Of a DNA stretch of 64,000 nucleotides, positions 11,618-22,837 are shown one piece after another. Origin of the DNA: Amia ocellicauda (taxonomy: Eukaryota > Chordata > Actinopteri > Amiiformes > Amiidae); NCBI RefSeq assembly GCF_036373705.1, contig NC_089863.1, forward strand, positions 3,848,444-3,912,443. The letters are read 5' to 3'. Made by a program: the position numbers and the translations under genes. Under the pieces are notes generated by a model that saw only the letters and a list, made by a program, of their open reading frames with translations, had not been told where the DNA came from and searched no databases. Each line of letters begins with the position of its first letter. The stretch's first letter is position 1.

Positions 11618-12509
11618 CACCGATCAGCCATAACATTATGACCACTGACAGGTGAAGTGAATAACACTGATAATCTCGTTATCATGGCACCTGTCAGTGG
11701 GTGGGATATATTAGGCAGCAAGTGAACATTTTGTCCTCTAAGTTGATGTGTTAGAAGCAGGAAAAATGGGCAAATGTAAGGATCTGAGCGACTTTGACAA
11801 GGACCACATTGTGATGGGTAGACGACTGGGTCAGAGCATCTCCAAAACTGCAGCTCTTGTGGGGTGTTCCCGGTCTGCAGTGGTCAGTACCTATCAAAAG
11901 TGGTCCAAGGAAGGAAAAGCGGTGAACCGGCGACAGGGTCATGGGTGGCCAAGGCTCATTGATGCACGTGGGGAGCGAAGGCTGGCCCGTGTGGTCCGAT
12001 CCAACAGACGAGCTACTCAAATTGCTGAAAAAGTGAATGCTGGTTCTGATAGAAAGGTGTCAGAACACACAGTGCATCGCAGTTTGTTGCGTATGGGGCT
12101 GCGTAGCCGCAGACCAGTCAGGCTGCCCATGCTGACCCCTGTCCACTGCCGAAAGCGCCTACAATGGGCACGTGAGCATCAGAACTGGGCCACGGAGCAA
12201 TGGAAGAAGGTGGCCTGGTCTGATGAATCACGAGTTCAAGGTGTTGACTTGGACTCCAAATTCCCCAGATCTCAATCCAATCGAGCATCTGTGGGATGTG
12301 CTGGACAAACAAGTCCGATCCATGGAGGCCCCACCTCGCAACTTACAGGACTTAAAGGATCTGCTGCTGACGTCTTGGTCCCAGATACCACAGCACAGCT
12401 TCAGAGGTCTAGTGGAGTCCATGCCTCGACGGGTCAGGGCTGTTTTGGCGGCAAAAGGGGGACCTACACAATATTAGGCAGGTGGTCATAATGTTATGGC
12501 TGATCGGTG
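11618..12509 (+). mobile_element. Tc1-like DNA transposon, internally deleted
   Basis: Ends are CACCGATCAGCCATAACATT and its inverse, flanked by TA at 11616-11617 and 12510-12511. The element sits inside the solo LTR. It is 892 bp, short for a Tc1 element, because the middle of the transposase gene is missing. Confidence 0.92.
11766..12477 (+). pseudogene. Tc1-like transposase, internal deletion
   Basis: From the ATG at 11766 the frame encodes the paired-like helix-turn-helix DNA-binding region ([17 protein letters not shown]) and a second HTH ([13 protein letters not shown]). It reaches the first catalytic Asp in WSDES near 12220. The central part with the second catalytic Asp is deleted. 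The C-terminal part then continues in another frame ([14 protein letters not shown], with the catalytic Glu, to 12477). Not functional. Confidence 0.88.
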
Positions 12510-12932
12510 TATGTTGTCTAGCACATTAGGTGTTTAGGTAGGGGCGGTGGTCACCCCCGTCGTCAGGGTATTATAGTTTAGATATTCGAAGACAGTTAGG
12601 GTCTGTCCAGAAATACAAGTCAGGTAGTGAATTCCCTACTAGACTAGCTTAGATAGGTTTGTTTTTGTTTCAGTATTAGCCAACACCGCCCAGGGTGTTT
12701 TCCTCTGTGTGTATTTGTTTATTATTTGTATTATTGTTATCACGTCCGTTTTTGGAATATTGTACATAGTTGTATATACTCCCCTCCCCTTTGTAAATAA
12801 ACCCTTTTTGTATTATAGCTGACTCTTTGTGTTGGTTTGGCACCACCTCACTCTCCCACTACTGCATTTGTGTGTTCTATGTTACGTCCCCATCATTCCC
12901 TTACATCAGCCACCTGGGGTCGTAACATATGG

Positions 12933-15900
12933 TAAGAAATACTGTGGTGCAGTGCTGTATTCTGTAGTACCTTGCATTTTTCTATAGTACTTACTGTAGT
13001 AGTACAACACATACTATACTACACATATACATCTCATATAGTACACAAAAATACTGTCACCAGCAGTTTATCCAAGAACTTTAGCATTCTAGTTTAATAT
13101 TATTACTTTTATTTATTTACTTAATCATACTCACTGCTTGAATTTGTTAATACTATTTATGATCTATTATTCATGTATATTATTCATGATTATCTTTTTC
13201 ATTATTTATTAATTTCATTATTTTAATGATTAATTTATCTATATATTTTTTATTTGTACTTTGTATAAATATATATTCTTGTTGATATGTATCACTAATA
13301 CATGCTTTGGCAATACTTGTAGAAACATGTTATGCCAATTTGAATTTGAATCTGAGTTTTAGAGAGAGGGAGTGGGCAGACGCCGTCTCTCTGACTAATG
13401 GAAGATAATTGAAGATCATCCGTCCGGGGGAAATCAGATTGTTTCTGGGGCTTAAACTGGAAAGATGGACTCCACTCCCCATCTTAAGTGCCCCCCATCC
13501 AGCTGCCCCCCGCCCCTCTCAGAGCTTTTTCTAAGCCAGTGAGTTTGTCTCTCCTGCAGCCGGTGGCCGGGATCGCTGCTCTGGACACGGACACAGTGAG
13601 TCTCCTGTGTGGAAACACTGAGCCATGTGTGGCTGAACCCCCACTGTCGATCCATGTGTTTTTCTTGTTTTAAATCATTCCATTCCCCCCACCCCTGAAA
13701 CCTGGATCCACACGGCTCTGTGATCAATGCATGCATGTTGTTCTCTCCCACTCCCTCCATCTCTCACTCTTTCTGTCTTTCCCTCCTTATTGCTCTCTCT
13801 CTTTCTCTCACCACCTCTCATTCTAAACCTCTCTCTTTCTCATCCCCCCCTTCTCCATCCCTTTCTCACCCTCCCTCTCCCTCTCTCAATTTCAATTCAA
13901 GTGTGCTTTATTGGCATGGCATACAGAAGTAGTATTGTGTTGCCAAAGCAGTTTTTACACATGACATACTCTCTCTTTCTCTCGCTCTCTCTCCCTCTCT
14001 CTCTGACCCCTTCCCCTCCGCTGGGTTCTGAGACCCTGTTATTGCAGCGATGCTGGAATTAATCCCTGTCTCAGTCACTCTCTGCCCTCCAGTTCCTCCA
14101 CACTGACTGATTTCTCCAGCCCCCCCCATGTGCATGAGCAGCCATGGGAGAGATGGGCAGTGAGGGCAGTCAATGACACCTCTCCCTTTCTCTCTCCATC
14201 TCTCTCTCAAATTCAAATTCACTTTCTTGGCTTGATGGGAGGGATCCAGTGCTGCCAAAGCCTTTAAGCAACATAGATGTTTTATATTCAAAAGATACAA
14301 TTAACGACAGACAGCAGCGATACAGTGACATGTAACTGCACTGGGCCTGGAGTGAACCCTGACCTACATGAGTCAGTGGGCTGTGAAATACAGACCAAGA
14401 ACATTGAGGTCTTTCTCGTGAAGAGTTAGATATTGTTAGATATGAAGAGGGCTGAGTGTAAAGCTGTTGATCTTGTTGTCGTCCCACTAAGTCTCTGTGG
14501 TTTTCCACCTGTGGTTTAAAGTCGACGCTTGTTAAGGAAGTGAGTGTTTCTGTCGCCTCCAGATGGGTGCCAGCGCTTCTGTGTGACCACAGACATCGCA
14601 CCTCGTGGGGACGCTATGAAGTGACGGTGCTGGTGAATTTAAAGGGAAGTGGCCATCCTAACTTGCAAGTTAATTATTCTGTCTTTAGACATTTCTCCCC
14701 GTCTCTCTCTTCTTAGAAACATGTTCATGGATTTCATGGGTTTCTAGTTCGTCTTTAGTGTCATTAGTTTTTTTTGTAAAATAAAGGTGTTCAAAATAAG
14801 TCTCCCCTCGACTGCTCTGCTTCCCTCTGCCGAAGCGAAATGCTGCACCGTTCTGTCTGTCTCTCTTATTACTTAAGAGGGATAGGAAGAGAGAACACAT
14901 TTTCTTCAGGACAGAATCAAAGTAAATGCATTATTATTATTATTATTATTATTATTGTTGTTGTTGTTGTTGTTATTATTTATGTTATTCATTTATGAAC
15001 AAAATCAATATAGTTTTTAAAAACTCGTCTGAAACAGAAACCTGTCAAGTCTTTTTTCAATCTCACTTTTTTATGCCTCTCTACTTGCTTTGATATTGTA
15101 ATTTGTGCACATTTTGTGAAATTGAAGGATTGAGTTTTAAGCGTTGCGAAGTGTCTTCAGTATGCTTAGCCCCACCCCTTTATTATTATTATTATTATTA
15201 TTATTTTTTATTTCTTGGCAGACGCCCTTATCCAGGGCGACTTACAACTTACAACTCCTTAATATGTAACGACACCATTTATTTAGTATATGTACTAGTT
15301 ACAGGGTAGGTAGAGTGTAATTACAATGTAATTAAATCCTTTAGATAATTAATTACTACAGTGTGGAACAATTTAATGTCCACCCCTTAAGAAGGCAGTG
15401 TTGCTGATGCAAGTTTGCCCTGGCTGTGTGTGGGATTAACAGGCTGAGCTACACTGAGCCAGGAGTGAACTCTGTCTTCTGTGAAAACAGATTTATTTGA
15501 TGCTTGGCGGACTCTGGGACGACCGTTAAAGGTTCCCATAACGTTTCATGTTTGTGACACTTTGGGGGATGAGGTAAAAATGGGCAAATTTATCACAAAC
15601 ATTCCTGTTTCTATGAGTCGTAGACAAGGCCACACTACAGATCACAACTCGAAAAGAAGAAGCCATTTTAAATGCAACATTTATCACCTCCCCTACCCCC
15701 CCTCACAATTTTCACATAAATCAGACGCCTTGCCCCAGAGTCACACTGTCGCTCCGAGCTGCCATCCCTTCTGTCCAGCGATCGACTGGGTGAGTCTTTC
15801 TGTGGAACTGAGCAACCGGTTTATGGGCCGCCAAATGTAAAACTTTTTTTTCGAGTGTCTTTTTTCACACATTTAACTTAAACCTTGTTTTTTATTCCAC

Positions 15901-16244
15901 ATTTAGTAAATACTTCAGCTGTTTTTTCGACATTTATAAATATTGTTTATTTAAATAAATACTTAAATAAATGCTAAATCTCCATTTTTGAAAAATAAAT
16001 ATTTATCGTTTGATTAAATACAGTCACAAAAAATATATAGTTTTTAAATAAATATTTAGTTTAAATATAAATGTTAAATATAAATGTAAATGTTAAATAT
16101 AAATGTTAAATATAAATGTTAAATATAAAATAAATGTTAAATATAAATATAAATGTTAAATGTAAAAGTTAAATATAAATGTTAAATATAAATATCAATG
16201 TTAAATGTAAAAGTTAAATATAAATGTTAAATATAAATATAAAT
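12933..16244. other. No confident gene; simple repeats and small LINE scraps
   Basis: Holds CT-rich tracts (13740-13900, 13970-14005) and two short segments resembling LINE 3' ends (about 13885-13960, 14208-14280). There are ATT-type microsatellites (14930-14980, 15178-15210). An AT-rich array of AAATATAAATGTT-like units lies at about 16050-16240. A 36-base AG/GT-bounded segment at 13561-13596 looks exon-like but has no partner. Confidence 0.5.
15178..15262 (-). mobile_element. L2/CR1-type LINE or SINE 3' tail
   Basis: On the minus strand this reads TTGTAAGTCGCCCTGGATAA, then GGGCGTCTGCCAAGAAATA and an AAT-rich tail. The same tail ends the L2 element at 44120-44188 on the plus strand. Only the tail is present. 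Confidence 0.7.
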
Positions 16245-16807
16245 CAGCCTCTCACAGCAGTGGGCGGGGCTTCAGTAACCCGTGTAATGGGAGCCATTTT
16301 GGTGCATCGTCGGGGCATCAAATTGTCTAATTGTGTTTCTGTGATGCGGTCAGTGGAGCTTGTGGTCACTGATCAGTGAGTGGACACTGGCTCCCAGTAA
16401 AAACTGATCACTGAGTGGACACTGGCTCCCAGTAAAAACCGATCACTGAGTGGACACTGGCTCCCAGTAAAAACTGAATTAAAAACAATCACCGAACTAT
16501 GTATGGTGCGGGAGGGTCAGGGCAGGGTGAGCGGCCAGCACAGCAGCAGTCCAGAGTGTGTAGCATAAACGCGCAGAGAATAGTTTCCCCCTTTGAGATA
16601 CTGGCCCACAATCACACCAGCATATTGTATTTATAATCAATAACACACAGTCCTGGTCATCAGTGGTCACTCATATTGGATTTATGAGACCTGATTCCAC
16701 AATGAAATAAATGTCTGACTTTGTTTCCCTTCAGTATACATCGCTTTGACTTCACTACAGTACCACCATGTAAGGGATCACGCCCCGCACACTGCTGTGA
16801 GAGGCTG
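16245..16807. repeat. Foldback structure with AT-rich flanks
   Basis: A 26-bp arm at 16245-16270 (starting CAGCCTCTCACAGCAG) is repeated inverted at 16782-16807 with one mismatch. Outside the arms, AAATATAAATGTT-type sequence on the left mirrors ATTTATATTTAACATTT-type sequence on the right (to about 16925). Three direct copies of a 35-bp unit (GATCACTGAGTGGACACTGG start) lie inside at 16371-16475. A MITE-like origin is possible but no target duplication was found. Confidence 0.6.
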
Positions 16808-17003
16808 ACCGGTGCCAGAGGGGCTGGGCTTCATTTGCATGTTAGCTATATATTTATTTTGCAAACTCCACATTTAACATTTATATTTATATTTAACATT
16901 TATATTTAATATTTATATTTAAATAGTTTATGCCTATCACAGGGCTTCTGTATGGGGGTGCCAGTTTAACCATTGTAGCCAACTTAGACTTGTAATACGG
17001 CAA

Positions 17004-17615
17004 TTAGGCAAATAAATAAATCAAAGAAAGAAAAGTGAGGTAATGAGTGTTGTGTGTAATACAGACTACTGTTTTGAGTATGTCTCTGCTTACCAAGTTC
17101 AGGAGTATAGTTTTCTTAACGATAGTTAATGCTATGAGAATTGCAGTTGGGTTTTGGATGGTGGGAATGAGTGTAGTTAAGTCTCCCAGTAGACGTGTGG
17201 CTGGAGAGAGTGGGATGCTGCAGTCCAAAAAAGTAGTATGTTTTGTTTCTGACTTCTTGGCAGAAGTGTTGAGTTGGTGGGCAGAGCCAAAAGGCATGGA
17301 TGTCTGGTCAGGGGTTTTCAGAGTGCAGTGTGAGGATGTACCAGGTTCTATGAAGCCCATTCAAAACACCTTGTGCTGGGTGATGTGTGTTCTGTGAATT
17401 ACTTTGTATTGTATCAGTTGTGTTTTGGTGTTATTAGCCATTGTGAATGTGTTCCTGCAGATTTGCATCCAGAAGCTGCTATCGGTGTGGATTGCCAGAT
17501 CTTTTTCCCAATCTCTTATCATTTGTGGATAAGAGCTTATATCATTTCGATAAGGTTTTCTTGCAGAGGGTGGATGTAAATTGTTATTGATTTTTATAGT
17601 TTTTAGATTTTTCAA
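17004..17615 (-). pseudogene. L1-like LINE ORF2 C-terminal remnant
   Basis: Two abutting minus frames (17615-17361, 17360-17004) give segments typical of the region after the RT domain in fish L1-like elements. Examples are the Trp-containing SSFWMQICRNTFTMANN and LIQYKVIHRTHITQHKVF. The usual CxxC...H...C pattern is only partly kept. One frame break separates the pieces. No element ends were identified. Confidence 0.6.
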
Positions 17616-17865
17616 TTGGAGATATTGTTATTATAATATTTATTGATAATATATCATTAACACATCTGCATCTACACATACCTATATGACTATCTACTTC
17701 CTAACACCAGCAGGGAATTCTCTCTTTATGGGTGAAGTTAATAGATCTCTCGATGTTTTAAGTGAATGCCATCGTAACTCTGAGTTGCTCAGGCAAATCA
17801 ATTGGCTGTTGTTTATTTGTGACATGAACCAAGGATTGATTGATCAGATTTGCGTTGCAGACATG

Positions 17866-20332
17866 TTGTCACACTGCTCTGTGTTCACTGTATTACACTG
17901 CTGTCACACTGCTCTGTGCTCTCTGTATTACACTGTTGTCACACTGCTCTGTGTTCACTGTATTACACTGTCACACTGCTCTGTGTTCACTGTATTACAC
18001 TGTCACACTGCTCTGTGTTCACTGTATTACACTGCTGTCACACTGCTCTGTGTTCACTGTATTACACTGTCACACTGCTCTGTGTTCACTGTATTACACT
18101 GTCACACTGCTCTGTGTTCACTGTATTACACTGCTGTCACACTGCTCTGTGTTCACTGTATTACACTGTTGTCACAGTGCTCTGTGTTCACTGTATTACA
18201 CTGCTGTCACACTGCTCTGTGCTCACTGTATTACACTGCTGTCACACTGCTCTGTGCTCACTGTATTACACTGTTGTCACACTGCTCTGTGTTCACTGTA
18301 TTACACTGCTGTCACACTGCTCTGTGTTCACTGTATTACACTGTCACACTGCTCTGTGTTCACTGTATTACACTGCTGTCACACTGCTCTGTGTTCACTG
18401 TATTACACTGTCACACTGCTCTGTGTTCACTGTATTACACTGTTGTCACACTGCTCTGAGCTCACTGTATTACACTGTTGTCACACTGCTCTGTGTTCAC
18501 TGTATTACACTGCTGTCACACTGCTCTGTGCTCTCTGTATTACACTGTTGTCACACTGCTCTGTGTTCACTGTATTACACTGCTGTCACACTGCTCTGTG
18601 TTCACTGTATTACACTGTCACACTGCTCTGTGTTCACTGTATTACACTGTCACACTGCTCTGTGTTCACTGTATTACACTGCAGTCACACTGCTCTGTGC
18701 TCACTGTATTACACTGTCACACTGCTCTGTGTTCACTGTATTACACTGTTGTCACACTGCTCTGTGCTCACTGTATTACACTGTCACACTGCTCTGTGTT
18801 CACTGTATTACACTGTCACACTGCTCTGTGTTCACTGTATTACACTGTTGTCACACTGCTCTGAGCTCACTGTATTACACTGTTGTCACACTGCTCTGTG
18901 TTCACTGTATTACACTGCTGTCACACTGCTCTGTGCTCTCTGTATTACACTGTTGTCACACTGCTCTGTGTTCACTGTATTACACTGCTGTCACACTGCT
19001 CTGTGTTCACTGTATTACACTGTCACACTGCTCTGTGTTCACTGTATTACACTGTCACACTGCTCTGTGTTCACTGTATTACACTGCAGTCACACTGCTC
19101 TGTGCTCACTGTATTACACTGTCACACTGCTCTGTGCTCACTGTATTACACTGTTGTCACACTGCTCTGTGCTCACTGTATTACACCATTGTCACACTGC
19201 TCTGTGTTCACTGTATTACACTGTCACACTGCTCTGTGTTCACTGTATTACACTGCAGTCACACTGCTCTGTGCTCACTGTATTACACTGTCACACTGCT
19301 CTGTGCTCACTGTATTACACTGTTGTCACACTGCTCTGTGCTCACTGTATTACACCATTGTCACACTGCTCTGTGTTCACTGTATTACACTGTTGTCACA
19401 CTGCTCTGAGCTCACTGTATTACACTGTTGTCACACTGCTCTGTGCTCACTGTATTACACTGCTGTCACACTGCTCTGAGCTCACTGTATTACACTGCTG
19501 TCACACTGCTCTGTGCTCACTGTATTACACTGTTGTCACACTGCTCTTTGCTCACTGTATTACACTGTCACACTGCTCTGTGCTCACTGTATTACACTGC
19601 TTTCACACTGCTCTGTGCTCACTGTATTACACTGCTGTCACACTGCTCTGTGTTCACTGTATTACACTGCTGTCACACTGCTCTGTTCTCACTGTATTAT
19701 ACTGTCACACTGCTCTGTGTTCACTGTATTACACTGTCACACTGCTCTGTGCTCACTGTATTACACTGTTGTCACACTGCTCTGTGCTCACTGTATTACA
19801 CTGCTGTCAAACTGCTCTGTGTTCACTGTATTACACTGTCACACTGCTCTGTACTCACTGTATTACACTGCTGTCACACTGCTCTGTGTTTACTGTATTA
19901 CACTGTTGTCACACTGCTCTGTGCTCACTGTATTACACTGTCACACTGCTCTGTGCTCACTGTATTACACTGCTGTCACACTGCTCTGTTCTCACTGTAT
20001 TATACTGTCACACTGCTCTGTGTTCACTGTATTACACTGTCACACTGCTCTGTGCTCACTGTATTACACTGTTGTCACACTGCTCTGTGCTCACTGTATT
20101 ACACTGCTGTCAAACTGCTCTGTGTTCACTGTATTACACTGTCACACTGCTCTGTACTCACTGTATTACACTGCTGTCACACTGCTCTGTGTTTACTGTA
20201 TTACACTGTTGTCACACTGCTCTGTGCTCACTGTATTACACTGTCACACTGCTCTGTGCTCACTGTATTACACTGTTGTCACACTGCTCTGTGCTCACTG
20301 TATTACACTGCTGTCACACTGCTCTGTGCTCA
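17866..20332 (+). repeat. Minisatellite, 32/35-bp units, ~73 copies, with higher-order repeats
   Basis: Units start TCACACTGCTCTGTGTTCAC and end TGTATTACACTG. They are 32 bp, or 35 bp when an extra CTG or TTG (rarely CAG or TTT) follows. Position 17 alternates T/C. Longer blocks are repeated: about 405 bp (18478 and 18883), about 169 bp (19184 and 19353) and 304 bp (19683 and 19987). The array ends 50 bp before the RNase start codon. No stop codon occurs in any plus frame, so the long apparent frames across it are not genes. A second, shorter block lies at 33559-34075. Confidence 0.97.
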
Positions 20333-20382
20333 GTTCTGACCGGGGTGTTGCTATGTCTCCTACAGGCGCTGGCGGATCACAG

Positions 20383-20856
20383 ATGGCGATGATCAGACTG
20401 CTCTTCCTCCTGGCCCTGATGTGCTCCAGATGTGCGTGTCTGGAGCTGCCTGATGCCCAGAGTCACAGTGCAGCGGAGAACACCACTCTACAAGCCCTTA
20501 GAAGGACGCATGTCTGTGCTTTACATCCACTATATAATTCATTCATTCAGAGGCATATTGCCAGAAATGCGGTGTTAAACAACTTTTGCAGGCAAAAAAT
20601 GACACAAGATGTCTATAATGTGGAAGGTCATCGCAAACCTGTAAATGATTTCATCGTAGAGAGAATCGGAAATGTTAGGCACATTTGTAATAGTGAAGGC
20701 AACATCACAAGCTTAAGCACATTCCCAATCAGACGATGCAGACTGAGGAATAACTCCATGTTCCTGGAGAGAGCCCCAGTCCCGCAGACTTTCCAGCTCC
20801 CTCTCAATCCCCAGTCACCACATACCTTCCTCACAGGGGAAATGGTGACTAATTAA
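20383..20856 (+). CDS. RNase A-superfamily (angiogenin-like) secreted protein, copy A; catalytic residues incomplete
   Basis: 157 codons. A signal peptide (IRLLFLLALMC, to about residue 19) indicates secretion. Family landmarks: FIQRHI (His58, equivalent to catalytic His12), FCRQKM (Cys69 = Cys26), RKPVNDF (Lys85 = catalytic Lys41), VRHIC (Cys102 = Cys58) and FPIRRC (Cys119 = Cys84). The normal CKPVNTF Cys is Arg84. The C-terminal PVHFD that carries catalytic His119 reads VPQTF (133-137), and Cys95 and Cys110 equivalents are absent. So it resembles fish RNase-like proteins but probably has no RNase activity. A good acceptor (CTCCTACAG, ending 20365) lies 17 bases before the ATG, as expected for RNase A genes with a 5'-UTR intron. 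It could also be an early pseudogene. Confidence 0.75.
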   Translation: MAMIRLLFLLALMCSRCACLELPDAQSHSAAENTTLQALRRTHVCALHPLYNSFIQRHIARNAVLNNFCRQKMTQDVYNVEGHRKPVNDFIVERIGNVRHICNSEGNITSLSTFPIRRCRLRNNSMFLERAPVPQTFQLPLNPQSPHTFLTGEMVTN

Positions 20857-21034
20857 GCCCAGTGTTTGACTACATTCAACACAATCCCAGAATGCACTGC
20901 AGCTCTCCAGGCCTGGGTTTGGCCCCGTTGCTCGTCTGTCTGTCTGTCTGTCTGACGTGTATTGACACAGAGATGCTTTTCAGTTGCCTGCCTGCCTGCC
21001 TGCTTTTCAGAGGTCAGTGGCCCCCGGGCTCAGG

Positions 21035-21424
21035 TCAAAAGGTCTGTCGCGCAGCTTGGGGCTTCTTGCACTGCAGAGAGAAGTACAGATCCTCGGCCTC
21101 CCTGCACTTCCTGCTCCTCTCCAGGCAGATGAAGCAGAAGAGATGCCTACAGCTCTCACAGCGGACGTACTTGCAGCTGGAGGAGTGCAGGATCAGGGCG
21201 TGGCAGCGGGGGCAGGCTCGGAACAGCAGGCAGCCCCTCACCCAGCTCAGCGAGCAGGAGGTGTTGGGGCACATGGAGCCGGGGGCGGCCCAGGGGCTGT
21301 GGCACTCCCAGCAGAGGAGGCGGGGGGCAGTCTGGCTCTGGGCACAGTGTGGGCACTGGGTATAGGGGCAGGGAGCGCCGGCACTGTCCGACGCCCTCTT
21401 CAGGATGTGAGTGCAGCTGGGGCA
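21035..21424 (-). pseudogene. Orphan terminal exon of an RBR E3 ubiquitin ligase (IBR + RING2/Rcat), copy A
   Basis: On the minus strand a splice acceptor (CCCTCCCACAG) is followed by an open exon of 129 codons ending in TGA (21037-21035). Residues show an IBR-like Cys pattern (CPSC, CPYTQCPHC, LLCWEC, CPNTSC), then a RING2/Rcat domain: ACPRCHALI, SSCKYVRCESC and FCFIC. The Cys in SSCK sits where RBR ligases carry the ubiquitin-thioester cysteine. I cannot find the RING1 or upstream exons in the 5 kb upstream. It is either the last exon of a gene whose other exons lie elsewhere, or a fragment moved by duplication. The sequence itself shows no break. Confidence 0.65.
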
Positions 21425-21939
21425 CTGTGGGAGGGGACAGGATAAGAGTTCAGAATTAGGGTGCAGGATTGGGGTGCAGGAATGCCTGTCTCTGGCTTTT
21501 TCAGTAGTGGCTGTTTAGCTGCTTGGCTGGACTGTGGGCAGGTATTGCTTTGGGTCACAGCATGGGCTTCAAGGCAGCGCAACACTGATCATCTTCCACT
21601 GTGCTTTCCTAAGTGTCAGGCTAAAATATATATTAAACTACAGAGAGGCCAAATACTGTACTACATGATGTTTTTTGAAAATGTAAAAATGCAGAAAGTT
21701 TTTTATGGGGGTTAGGTTTAGGGTTAGTGTTAGGGGATATAATATATAGTTTGTACAGTATAAAAGTCATTATGTCTATGGAGAGTCCTCATAATGATAG
21801 TGGCACCAACGTGTGTGTGTGTTTGTGTGTCACTGGCACCCCCTTGTGGTCGTCTGCATTAGTGCAGCTTTCCACGATGGACCTGTTCCAGTCTTGATAA
21901 ACTGAGGATGTCAAGGTCTGAAATTTAAAAAAATATGTT

Positions 21940-22835
21940 TTTTACTTACAGTTTTTTACAATCGCTAGGACCCATTTCTCAATACATAGGTCACTTTTTC
22001 AAAACTCTTCACACAGTTTCCCTAACCAACTTTCAGCTTGGCACAGCAAAATGCACTAAAACAACTAAAAGATTTCATACATGTCTCAAATCAACTTGTT
22101 CTTCCATAACACTAGCAAAGGTTGTCACGCAACAAGCACACTTTGTCACTCATAAAACAATGACCTAAAAAACACTAACAAAAAGTAGCATTACACAATG
22201 TTTTCTTTTGTAAAATTTCTTTACAAAACAAGAATGGCACCTCTCTACTGTTTAAAATTCATTGCAGTATATGTTACAGGAATGAATCAGACATGATGCA
22301 ATGTGCTTCAGTATGTTTTATGTCATTTTCTGGCAAAATACAAGAATTTGTATATACACCATCTACTGATACAGATACAGTAGCAATGCTAGTCAACCCT
22401 GTCTTCTGCATTTGGCCACAGGTTCTCATCCACATCACATCTTATGTCATCTTGGGCAATACAGCTAGGAAATAATCTTTTGGCATGTCTGGTCCATCCC
22501 TGACAGTCTTCTGCAGATATGTCCAGGCATCCAGCATGCATTGCATCCAGGAGGGACATCTGATCATGTGGATAGTGGTCATAATCCTTCCCCCTCCATG
22601 AGGAAAATAAATACTCTATGGGGTTGAGGAAAGGAGAGTAAGGTGGGAGGAAAAGTGACACCATCCTGGGATGGGCTGCAAACTACTCTGTGACTGCACA
22701 GGAGTGGTGAAATGCCACATTGTCCCATACAATTACAATTTCGCCTCACTGCAACCCTTTCCTCACCTGGCACAAGCCTTCCATAGAGGTCATCCAGGAA
22801 TGAATGTTGTCGGTGTTGTATGGCCCAATTAGCGG
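21940..22835 (-). mobile_element. IS630/Tc1-superfamily transposon relic, copy A
   Basis: On the minus strand the C-terminal half of a DDE transposase is visible. IVIVWDNVAFHH holds the second catalytic Asp, and FLPPYSPFLNPIEYLF holds the final acidic residue region (22664-22389 and the preceding ~100 bases). A stop and a frame break lie between these pieces. One possible end (TTACAGTTTTTTACAATCGC) is near 21949. The N-terminal half is missing where sequence changes near 22835. Confidence 0.75.
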
Positions 22836-22837
22836 CA

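Larger units (their letters stand above)
11204..12927 (+). mobile_element. Solo LTR (interrupted by a Tc1 element)
   Basis: Begins TGTTACG and ends CGTAACA, i.e. the TG...CA ends of an LTR. It is flanked by a perfect 5-bp duplication TATGG (11199-11203 and 12928-12932). In the plus orientation it has a TATAAATA box at 11371-11378 and an AATAAA signal at 12796-12801. Without the nested Tc1 it is about 830 bp. No internal gag/pol sequence is present, so it is a recombined solo LTR. The 5-bp duplication fits Gypsy-type LTR elements and some endogenous retroviruses; the family cannot be set from the LTR alone. Confidence 0.8.

Noticed and set aside
13561-13596. Possible 36-base micro-exon (after CTCCTGCAG, before GTGAGT)
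   Set aside because: Good splice signals but no partner exons or protein family; kept only as a note in the interval entry.
17866-20332. CRISPR-like array of regular repeats
   Set aside because: Units are contiguous with at most a 3-bp variable insert; there are no spacers, and the context is a vertebrate genome.
17840-20392. Open frame of 850 codons, and others of 200-520 codons, across the minisatellite
   Set aside because: All plus frames are open because the repeat unit has no stop; the peptide just repeats the unit, and its end overlaps the RNase exon out of frame.
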